A stretch of 6,205 nucleotides of DNA. Source: Proteobacteria bacterium UBA6492. Lineage in GTDB: Bacteria > Pseudomonadota > Gammaproteobacteria > UBA6429 > Thiohalophilaceae. The notes below the pieces were generated by a model. It made no database searches. It was not told where the DNA came from and was given only the letters and a program-made list of their open reading frames with translations. Within the stretch, counting starts at the first letter, position 1, and every line of letters begins with the position of its first letter. Positions 1 through 4,938 of this stretch are shown here, in pieces. Location: contig DJMK01000025.1 in NCBI GenBank assembly GCA_002436485.1, positions 6,867-13,071 on the forward strand, in the 5' to 3' direction. A program made the translations under genes and the position numbers.

Positions 1-153
1 CTTCTTCTTGGCTACTTTTTTCTTAGCTTTCTTCTTCGCCTTCTTCTTAGTGGCGCGTTTCTTAGCTGTCTTCTTGGTAGCTGCCTTCTTCTTGCGGCGA
101 ACTACCTTCTTTTTGGTCGCAGTCTTTTTGCGAGCCTTTTTCTTTGTTGCCAT
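1..153 (-). CDS. Histone H1-like lysine-rich DNA-binding protein (N-terminal part, cut by window edge)
   Basis: Reading leftward from an ATG at 153-151 gives 51 codons with no stop; the gene continues past position 1. Of the 51 residues I count 27 Lys, 4 Arg, 10 Ala, 6 Thr and 3 Val, with no acidic or aromatic residue. The pattern is short KKK or KK runs separated by A, T or V (for example ATKKK, AKKKA). This composition matches bacterial H1-like proteins (the HctA/HctB, BpH1 and AlgP type), which resemble the C-terminal tail of eukaryotic histone H1 and bind DNA without strong sequence preference. The start is well supported: GGAGGG at 167-162 on the minus strand lies 8 bases before the ATG. 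A -10-like TATACT lies further upstream. A nucleoid or DNA-compaction role is inferred from composition only. A low-complexity Lys/Ala tail belonging to another protein is unlikely because the repeat begins at residue 4. Confidence 0.8.
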   Translation of the reverse strand, partial: MATKKKARKKTATKKKVVRRKKKAATKKTAKKRATKKKAKKKAKKKVAKKK

Positions 154-191
154 ATGTATAACCCTCCGAGGTTGAACACTGAGTTTAGTGG

Positions 192-197
192 AGTATA
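192..197 (-). promoter_or_regulatory. Possible -10 element of the H1-like gene
   Basis: On the minus strand TATACT occurs here, preceded by GC (GCTATACT). A start about 7 bases downstream would give a leader of roughly 30 bases that includes the GGAGGG ribosome binding site. I see no good -35 at the normal spacing. The C just before the -10 hexamer resembles the preference of stationary-phase sigma (RpoS) promoters, but in a sequence this AT-rich such a match can arise by chance. Confidence 0.35.
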
Positions 198-654
198 GCT
201 AAGTCAAATAAAAAAGCCAGTATTGCAAGTTAAATTTTTCCTTGTTCACGGTTTTTCAGATCATTTCGCGTTTTTTTTCGTTTGTTATAGAAAAATTTCT
301 GTTGTCGAACTGATTTTTTGTATTTGAAACGCAAAATTGTCGCTTAACAGACCTTTTGCACATGCATCAACGGATAAATTTTTGGAAATTTAAGCCCGAT
401 TTACTATTGAAGTCGTGTTTCATTGTAAAAATTTATATAAAACCAGGATCAAAATGCAATTGAAGAAAAATTTTTTAAAAAAATACCGGTTTATGTCGGA
501 CTATTTTACAAAAAGGCATAATTTTTTCTGTCGAAATGCGTTTATGGCGCATTAAATTTTCAAAAAACAACGACAGCATGAAAAATATTGCACAAAGCGA
601 CACATTACATACCATTTTTAGTTACTGCATGATCACAACTTGTCTTAATAAGCA

Positions 655-671
655 CTTATAAGGCGTATAAG
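655..671. repeat. Inverted repeat CTTATA-AGGCG-TATAAG
   Basis: A perfect 6-base inverted repeat surrounds a 5-base AGGCG centre. Allowing one bulged C at 672 the stem extends by GCA/TGC (652-654 with 673-675). On the plus strand it is followed by a T-rich stretch at 677-682, so a weak terminator for a plus-strand transcript is conceivable. A protein-binding site is equally possible. The low GC of the stem argues against an efficient terminator. Confidence 0.35.
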
Positions 672-776
672 CTGCGATTTTTATAGTTATATTCTGGCTA
701 TAGTTAATTTAAAAAACGCTGTAACAAGTTTTAAGGCGCTAATTACTGTATTTTTTGTAAAAATCATTAACATTTT

Positions 777-799
777 GTGTTTTGGCCAGTTTAAAACAC
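777..799. repeat. Inverted repeat GTGTTTT / AAAACAC
   Basis: Two perfect 7-base arms (777-783 and 793-799) flank a 9-base centre containing GGCC. Neither strand has a U run after the second arm, so this is not an ordinary intrinsic terminator. It lies about 130 bases past the stop of the EVE-domain gene. It may be a transcript-end hairpin or an operator; chance is possible in AT-rich DNA. Confidence 0.35.
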
Positions 800-830
800 C
801 AAAATAATGCCCTGTTAAGGCGAATCTAAG

Positions 831-860
831 CCGATTTGAGGCGTTTTTTAATAAAATCGG
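831..860. repeat. Inverted repeat CCGATTT / AAATCGG
   Basis: Two perfect 7-base arms (831-837 and 854-860) flank a 16-base centre that contains GGCG and a T6 run (843-849 region). It is the closest sizeable dyad to the 3' end of the EVE-domain gene. Because the T run lies in the loop rather than after the stem, a standard terminator call is not supported. Confidence 0.35.
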
Positions 861-925
861 GACTAAATTATGATGTTGTAGGTAATAATTGCAGTAAAAC
901 TCGTCTGAAAACCCGAATATTTCTT

Positions 926-1396
926 TCAGGGTGTCTTGTTTTCAAGTTTCAGGATGTAATCCCACTGTTTTTTTGTAACAGGCGTGACCGATAGGCGGTT
1001 GCCACGGCGTAAAATCAGCATGTCTTCAAGAGTTTTGTAGTTTTTTAGCTCTTGCAGGCTAACAGTGCGTTTGAATATGCGTACCAGCTTAACATCCACC
1101 ATCAGCCAGCGCGGGTTTGCCGGGTCACTCTTTGGATCATAATACTTGGACTTTGGATCAAAGGCGGTGAAGTCAGGGTATGCCTCTTTTACTACCTTCA
1201 TGATGCCGACGATCCCGGGTTCCTTACAGTTGGAATGGTAAAACAAAGCTTCATCGCCCTTTTTCATCTCGTCACGCATCATGTTACGTACCTGGTAGTT
1301 ACGGATACCATCCCAGTGGTCCTTTTTGCCAGGACATTTGGCCAGGTCGTCGATACCAAATGCATCGGGTTCTGATTTCATTAACCAGTATTTCAT
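926..1396 (-). CDS. EVE-domain protein (Thy28/THYN1-like, PF01878)
   Basis: The 156-residue protein is one complete EVE domain, the usual length for bacterial stand-alone members. Visible family landmarks are YWLMKSEP at residues 3-10, WDGIRNYQVRN at 28-38, ALFYHSN at 50-56, GIVGIMKV at 61-68 and YYDPKSDPANPRW at 85-97. EVE domains belong to the PUA/YTH-like fold and are known or proposed to bind modified bases such as 5-methylcytosine derivatives; the target of this protein is not known. The start is firm: GAGGAG (1407-1402) lies 5 bases before the ATG. That ATG overlaps the TGA of the cyclo-ligase gene by 4 bases (ATGA), so the two are probably translationally coupled. It is the last gene of its transcript. 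In the family, EVE proteins often sit near housekeeping genes rather than defence islands, and nothing here suggests a defence context. Confidence 0.92.
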   Translation of the reverse strand: MKYWLMKSEPDAFGIDDLAKCPGKKDHWDGIRNYQVRNMMRDEMKKGDEALFYHSNCKEPGIVGIMKVVKEAYPDFTAFDPKSKYYDPKSDPANPRWLMVDVKLVRIFKRTVSLQELKNYKTLEDMLILRRGNRLSVTPVTKKQWDYILKLENKTP

Positions 1397-1995
1397 CTTG
1401 ACTCCTCAAACCAGGTGATACCTTGCTCCGTAGCGACGGCATGCAGCGGAATATCCCATTTCTCACTTGGGATTTTGTGGGTCTGTTGCAGTTGATAGGC
1501 AACACCGATACGTTTGGGGCGTTGCCAGCCGTCGGAGTGCTGTAAATTTGCCAGTGTTCGATCGTAAAAACCACCCCCCATGCCAATACGATTGCCACAT
1601 TCATCAAAGGCAACCAGTGGCAACAGCATAATATCCAGGTTGCGCAGGCTGGTTCGGCGGTGGCGCCGGTCATGTACTGGTTCTGGAATACCAAATCGAT
1701 TCAGGTACAGCTTGTCTTCGGGCCGGTATGGAACAAACCACAACTGACCGGTATAGCGCAGTCCAAGCACCGGTAAATACACTTCTTTATTTGCGCGCCA
1801 TGCGAATTCGATGAAGGGGAACAAATCAACCTCGTTGCCGGCAGGAAAATAACAGGCAATGCGCGAAGCACGCATGATCTGCCAGGAACTCGCCAGGTGC
1901 TCACAGACAAGCTGTGAATAGGTGTGGCATTGTTCAGCGGGCATGTTTGCCCTGTTTTGGCGAATTTTTGTTCGCAATGAGTGGCGGCTAGTCAT
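1393..1995 (-). CDS. ygfA (fau): 5-formyltetrahydrofolate cyclo-ligase
   Basis: The enzyme (EC 6.3.3.2) converts 5-formyl-THF and ATP to 5,10-methenyl-THF, returning stored folate to cytosolic one-carbon metabolism. From the ATG at 1995 the protein has 200 residues, close to E. coli YgfA. It shows the basic N-terminal LRTKIRQNR (residues 7-15), the EVDLFPFI segment (55-62), KEVYLPVL (70-77), and the nucleotide/substrate signature LPLVAFDECGNRIGMGGG followed by FYDR (125-146), then WDIPLHAV (180-187). I chose 1995 because LRTKIRQNR aligns with the conserved family N-terminus. The frame stays open to 2040, but that part lies inside the 6S RNA. A later ATG at 1944 would remove the conserved N-terminus. 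No Shine-Dalgarno sequence precedes 1995; the sequence there reads CCTCCTAAC, the opposite of a ribosome site. Linkage to 6S RNA upstream is the same as in E. coli. Confidence 0.93.
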   Translation of the reverse strand: MTSRHSLRTKIRQNRANMPAEQCHTYSQLVCEHLASSWQIMRASRIACYFPAGNEVDLFPFIEFAWRANKEVYLPVLGLRYTGQLWFVPYRPEDKLYLNRFGIPEPVHDRRHRRTSLRNLDIMLLPLVAFDECGNRIGMGGGFYDRTLANLQHSDGWQRPKRIGVAYQLQQTHKIPSEKWDIPLHAVATEQGITWFEESR

Positions 1996-2009
1996 ATATA
2001 TAGTTAGGA

Positions 2010-2199
2010 GGGTGTTTCCCACATGTACCGTCGCGACCAAAGTTCCTGAACCTAAGGTTCAAGGCGGGAGCATCACTGGCAAATCAGGCTTTCCGCTCGT
2101 AGACGGACATGCACACAATGCCAAGTTTCAATTCCCATGGGATTAATTTAAGGCTCAAGAATATCCCAGTCGTTCTAACGCATACCGCAGGAAACACCC
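2010..2199 (-). ncRNA. ssrS: 6S RNA
   Basis: 6S RNA binds the sigma-70 RNA polymerase holoenzyme by mimicking an open promoter and lowers transcription in stationary phase. The minus strand here reads with the expected architecture. A perfect 10-bp closing stem joins GGGTGTTTCC (2199-2190) to GGAAACACCC (2019-2010). Near the 3' side CCTTGAACC-TTA-GGTTCAGG (about 2064-2045) matches the hallmark hairpin of E. coli 6S, and TTGAGCC (2157-2151) matches the 5' strand of its central bubble. The apical part shares TGCATG, CGTC, CGAG and AAGCCT in the same order with E. coli. The length of about 190 nt is typical (E. coli mature form 184 nt), and the position between zapA and the cyclo-ligase gene is the conserved one. 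Exact ends are inferred from the stem. Upstream I see an AT-rich stretch (TTTTAAAAAAT) that may be the -10, but no good -35. Confidence 0.92.
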
Positions 2200-2359
2200 A
2201 TTTTTTAAAACTGCCTAAACGTGGTCTCGTGCGTTAAAAATCATTTCACTACAGGTTTATCATCGACATGTGATGCTAAAAGATCAATATCCAATCAAGG
2301 AAAAATCGGCGTAAAAAGCGCTTGTTAGTTGCAGGAATGGTGACAGGTGATTTGTTGAA

Positions 2360-2683
2360 TCAGGCTTCCAGCTCAAGCTGCTTGCTCTGGAACAGGGCAT
2401 TTTCGATCTTTTCCTGAATGCCCTTGATACGCCCCTCGATATCGTGGCTTACGGCAATTTCACTACCATTTTCATGCAGTAATTCATGGGCGATGTTCAA
2501 TGCCGCCATCACGGCGATACGATCAGTACCGATTACCTTGCCCGAGTCACGGATTTCACGCATTTTGCGATCGAGATAATCTGCAGATGACTGCAGTTCT
2601 TTGCGCTCTTCATCCGGGCAGGCTACCAGGTACTCCTTGCCGAGAATGTTAATCGAAACGGCTTGCTGGCTATCCTTACTCAT
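2360..2683 (-). CDS. zapA: Cell division protein ZapA
   Basis: ZapA binds FtsZ filaments and stabilises and bundles the Z ring at midcell. The 107-residue protein has the family layout: an N-terminal small domain with VSINILGKEYLVACPDEER (residues 9-27) resembling the E. coli VDIQIFGRSLRVNCPPDQR, then a helix with LQSSADYLDRKMREIR (30-45). The conserved AVMAALNIAHELL (57-69) leads into a long C-terminal coiled coil to the end, through which ZapA dimerises and tetramerises. Length is close to the E. coli protein (109). The start ATG at 2683 lies inside the last codons of the upstream small coiled-coil gene (overlap of 8 bases), so translation is probably coupled; AAGG sits about 9 bases before it. 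It is transcribed with that gene from the promoter at 2927-2955. No strong terminator follows, so some read-through into the 6S RNA gene is possible. Confidence 0.95.
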   Translation of the reverse strand: MSKDSQQAVSINILGKEYLVACPDEERKELQSSADYLDRKMREIRDSGKVIGTDRIAVMAALNIAHELLHENGSEIAVSHDIEGRIKGIQEKIENALFQSKQLELEA

Positions 2684-2873
2684 TTTCCATTGCCTTCAGT
2701 TTCTGGATCATGGATTCGACTCGAACACGGGCCTGTTCGGTTTTTTGAAGCAGTTTGTCACGTTCAGAGACCAGGTTGGTCTGGCTTTCGCGCAGGGTTT
2801 TGTTCTCACTGCGGAGTCGGTCGACAGTGGTGATAAGTTCATCCACACGATCTTCAAGACTTTTTATATCCAA
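2676..2873 (-). CDS. Small ZapB-like coiled-coil protein (TIGR02449 type)
   Basis: This 65-residue protein is almost wholly a predicted coiled coil: leucine, isoleucine and valine recur at heptad-like spacing from LEDRVDELI (residues 6-14) through LRSENKTLRESQTNL to KLKAMENE at the end. It has no membrane segment or cysteine. Proteins of this type are found directly upstream of zapA in many gammaproteobacteria and resemble ZapB, the coiled-coil partner of ZapA; a role in Z-ring assembly is inferred from this linkage and shape. The start codon is TTG (2873-2871), chosen because GGGAG (2884-2880) lies 6 bases before it and the length then matches the family. The stop overlaps the zapA start (ATGAGTAA). 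The leader from the predicted promoter is about 47 bases. Confidence 0.88.
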   Translation of the reverse strand: MDIKSLEDRVDELITTVDRLRSENKTLRESQTNLVSERDKLLQKTEQARVRVESMIQKLKAMENE

Positions 2874-2926
2874 CAGCTTCTCCCGATATTGCCCTGAACT
2901 GATTCGGTCAGGACTTGAATAGTGAA

Positions 2927-2955
2927 AATATAGAGTGCTTCGTTGATCCGGTCAA
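2927..2955 (-). promoter_or_regulatory. Sigma-70 promoter of the coiled-coil protein/zapA operon
   Basis: On the minus strand TTGACC (2955-2950, 5 of 6 to consensus) is followed after exactly 17 bases by TATATT (2932-2927, 5 of 6). The start would be near 2920, about 47 bases before the TTG start codon. The -35 overlaps a short dyad, GTTGA-N5-TCAAC at 2942-2956, which could be an operator or chance. Confidence 0.7.
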
Positions 2956-2979
2956 CGGCCTGATTGCTAACCTGTGGCG

Positions 2980-2988
2980 TGATATACT
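2980..2988 (+). promoter_or_regulatory. Extended -10 promoter candidate (distal) for ygfB operon
   Basis: TGATATACT gives a TG-N extended -10 with TATACT (5 of 6 to consensus). The -35 region at 17-base spacing (CTGATT) is weak. A transcript would begin near 2995, giving a leader of about 50 bases to the preferred ygfB start. It lies back to back with the zapA-side promoter. Confidence 0.45.
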
Positions 2989-3030
2989 GTTAATTCTCTA
3001 TTTTTACGCGGAATGCAGCCCACCAACAAC

Positions 3031-3039
3031 TGGTATAAT
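3031..3039 (+). promoter_or_regulatory. Extended -10 promoter candidate (proximal), TGGTATAAT
   Basis: A perfect TATAAT is preceded by TG-N, a consensus extended -10, which can work without a -35; none is visible. Seven bases after the hexamer comes position 3046, the A of the preferred ygfB ATG. If used, this promoter would give a leaderless ygfB mRNA. Confidence 0.5.
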
Positions 3040-3045
3040 CCCTCC

Positions 3046-3621
3046 ATGGCCGATTTCAGTTACCACCAGATCACCACTGCACTGAGCAGACTTGATATAC
3101 CTGCAGAAGCGGCGGAATGTCATGGTGCACTCAGTGCTGTCGTATGCCTGGCAGGCCCGGGTGGCGCAGAACCCTGGATTAATGCCCACTTCCCTGAAAT
3201 TGAAGAAGCCGTCGCACAAGGCGACGCATTGGCCCAGGAGACCAAACAGCTACTGCATGATTTTTACCAGCATGTCTATGCACAGCTGGGCAGTGGTGAC
3301 TTCAGTTACCAGTTAATGATGCCCGATGAGGACAGCCAGCTGGAAGAGCGAACCCAGGCGTTATCTCACTGGTGCCAGGGATTCTTGCTCGGAATACGCT
3401 ACGCCGGTGTCACCGACATTAATAAATTCAGCGGCGAGCTGGCCGAAATACTGCAGGACATTACTGAAATCAGCCAGGTTTCGGGAAGCGGGCTGGAGAA
3501 CAATGAAGAAGAAGAGCGGTCTTATACTGAGCTGATGGAATACCTGAAAGTAGGTGTGATGTTGTTTTTTGAGACCCTGCAACACGGGCATCAAACGGGA
3601 CAGGCAACAACCGTTCATTAA
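3046..3621 (+). CDS. ygfB: YgfB family (UPF0149) protein
   Basis: The 191-residue protein matches the UPF0149/YgfB family in length (about 190) and layout, an all-helical cytosolic protein. Landmarks are ECHGALSAVVCL at residues 24-35, LMMPDEDSQLEERTQALSHWCQGFLLGI at 90-117, DITEISQV at 138-145, the acidic stretch NNEEEE (152-157) and YTELMEYLKVGVMLFFETL at 160-178. The molecular role of the family is not well defined; in Pseudomonas aeruginosa YgfB has been tied to regulation of AmpDh3 and beta-lactam resistance. The frame also has an ATG at 3013, which would add 11 residues; I prefer 3046 because the added residues have no family counterpart and a TATAAT lies within them. Neither start has a ribosome binding site. 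It leads the operon, ending 8 bases before pepP, as in E. coli. Confidence 0.9.
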   Translation: MADFSYHQITTALSRLDIPAEAAECHGALSAVVCLAGPGGAEPWINAHFPEIEEAVAQGDALAQETKQLLHDFYQHVYAQLGSGDFSYQLMMPDEDSQLEERTQALSHWCQGFLLGIRYAGVTDINKFSGELAEILQDITEISQVSGSGLENNEEEERSYTELMEYLKVGVMLFFETLQHGHQTGQATTVH

Positions 3622-3629
3622 GAGGTCAT

Positions 3630-4934
3630 ATGAACAAGGCCGAGTTTACACGTCGACGTAAACGCCTCATGCAGATGATGGGGGAGAGTGCGGTTGCGAT
3701 TCTGCCTGCCGCACCTATGCGCTTGCGTAATCGTGATGTGGAATACCAGTATCGCCCGGACAGCGATTTTTATTACCTGACCGGGTTTCCTGAACCCGAG
3801 GCCGTTGCGGTTCTGATTCCGGGACGCAAACATGCCGAGTACATCCTGTTTTGCCGGGAATACAACCCGGAGACGGCTACCTGGACGGGCCATATGGCCG
3901 GGCAGGAGGGTGCCGTGAGGGACTATGGTGCTGATGATTCATTCCCAATTGATGACATCGATGACATTTTGCCGGGCATGCTGGAAAACAAGCAGCGCGT
4001 ATATTACACCATGGGTACGCATCCCGATTTTGATCAACGCCTGATTGGTTGGGTAAACCGTTTACGCAAGCAGTCACGTGCTGGAATCCACACCCCGGGT
4101 GAATTTGTTTCGCTCGATCATTTGTTGCACGACATGCGTCTTATCAAGAGTACGCAGGAAATACGGGCCATGAAAAAGGCGGCAAAGATTTCGGCAAAAG
4201 CACATATCGAGGCCATGCAGTTTTGTAAGCCGGGGACAAAGGAATACCAGGTGGAAGCCACCATTCTGCATAGTTTCATGCAGCAGGGAGCTCGTTCTTC
4301 AGCATATAGCTCTATCGTGGGTGGTGGTGCCAATGGCTGCGTGCTGCATTACACACAAAATACCGACACGTTAAAAGACGGCGACCTGTTATTGATCGAT
4401 GCTGGTGCAGAGTACGATTACTATGCGGCAGACATTACGCGTACGTTCCCGGTCAACGGGAAATACAACAAGGCGCAGCGTGCCATCTATGACATCGTGC
4501 TTGAAGCACAGCAGGCAGCATTTGAAAGGGTCAAACCAGGAAACCATTGGAATGAACCACACGAAGCGGCGGTAGAGACGATCGCCGATGGGCTGGTTAA
4601 GCTGGGTCTGATCAAGGGCACCACTAAAAAAGCCATCAAGGACGAAAAATACAGAAAATTCTATATGCATCGTACTGGCCACTGGTTAGGCATGGATGTG
4701 CATGATGTCGGTGATTACAAGATCGATGACGAGTGGCGTGTATTCGAACCCGGTATGACGCTCACAGTAGAACCCGGCATCTATATCTCCAGTGAACACA
4801 AAGGTGTCGCCAAAAAATGGGCCAACATCGGTATACGCATTGAAGACGACGTGTTGGTGACCAAGGATGGCTGCGATGTTATTACCAGCGATGTTCCTAC
4901 TGATCCACTCGAAATAGAAAACATCATGGCCTGA
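3630..4934 (+). CDS. pepP: Xaa-Pro aminopeptidase (aminopeptidase P II)
   Basis: This cytosolic M24B metallopeptidase (EC 3.4.11.9) removes an N-terminal residue preceding proline using two Mn(II) ions. The 434 residues are close to the E. coli 441. An N-terminal aminopeptidase-P domain (about 1-135, with DVEYQYRPDSDFYYLTGF at 36-53) precedes the pita-bread catalytic domain (about 170-412). All five metal ligands are present: D257 (LLLIDAGAEY), D268 (ADITRTF), H351 (HRTGHWLG), E381 (TVEPGIY) and E405 (GIRIEDD). The supporting H240 (LHYTQN), H358 (DVHDVG) and R403 are also present. One residue is inserted between H351 and E381 relative to E. coli. The start ATG at 3630 has AGAGG (3621-3625) 4 bases upstream. 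It sits between ygfB and ubiH, 4 bases before the latter. The enzyme should be active. Confidence 0.97.
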   Translation: MNKAEFTRRRKRLMQMMGESAVAILPAAPMRLRNRDVEYQYRPDSDFYYLTGFPEPEAVAVLIPGRKHAEYILFCREYNPETATWTGHMAGQEGAVRDYGADDSFPIDDIDDILPGMLENKQRVYYTMGTHPDFDQRLIGWVNRLRKQSRAGIHTPGEFVSLDHLLHDMRLIKSTQEIRAMKKAAKISAKAHIEAMQFCKPGTKEYQVEATILHSFMQQGARSSAYSSIVGGGANGCVLHYTQNTDTLKDGDLLLIDAGAEYDYYAADITRTFPVNGKYNKAQRAIYDIVLEAQQAAFERVKPGNHWNEPHEAAVETIADGLVKLGLIKGTTKKAIKDEKYRKFYMHRTGHWLGMDVHDVGDYKIDDEWRVFEPGMTLTVEPGIYISSEHKGVAKKWANIGIRIEDDVLVTKDGCDVITSDVPTDPLEIENIMA

Positions 4935-4938
4935 TTGC

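Larger units (their letters stand above)
154..925. other. AT-rich gene-free region of about 770 bp
   Basis: No convincing coding frame, tRNA or rRNA is visible. GC is about 30 percent in most lines I counted (18 of 60 at 181-240, 19 of 60 at 541-600) and falls to 11 of 60 at 421-480, against about 50 percent in the flanking genes. It contains many A or T runs of 5 to 8 bases, including an A5-T6-A7 block at 466-483, and short inverted repeats at 655-671, 777-799 and 831-860. Both flanking genes are on the minus strand, so it must hold the end of the EVE/cyclo-ligase transcript and the promoter of the H1-like gene. I found no hairpin followed by a U run that would serve as a clear terminator for that transcript. 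It could also hide a small RNA or act as a nucleoid-protein binding region; neither can be shown from sequence alone. Confidence 0.7.

Noticed and set aside
1..150. Tandem DNA repeat or simple-sequence tract
   Set aside because: The CTTCTT-like pattern is explained by Lys codons AAG and AAA in an open frame with a strong ribosome site and mixed codon choice.
682..706. Direct repeat TATAGTTA, two copies 17 bases apart
   Set aside because: An 8-base AT-only-rich word repeated twice in AT-rich DNA is expected by chance.
831..860. Intrinsic terminator of the EVE/cyclo-ligase transcript
   Set aside because: The T run is in the loop, not after the stem, on either strand; kept only as an inverted repeat.
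1299..1694. Minus-strand open frame of 131 codons overlapping the cyclo-ligase and EVE genes
   Set aside because: It is an out-of-frame shadow of two well-recognised genes.
1996..2040. Upstream extension of the cyclo-ligase frame to an ATG at 2040
   Set aside because: The added 15 codons lie in the 3' arm of the 6S RNA and have no counterpart in the family N-terminus.
1922..2146. Plus-strand open frame of 74 codons
   Set aside because: It runs antisense to the cyclo-ligase start and the 6S RNA, with no family resemblance and no ribosome site that I can support.
2295..2335. Terminator after zapA (GCG-N7-CGC followed by a T run on the minus strand)
   Set aside because: The stem is only 3 bp, too weak to call.
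2601..2897. Plus-strand open frame of 98 codons
   Set aside because: It is antisense to zapA and the small coiled-coil gene, both of which have family matches, and it crosses their promoter-side leader.
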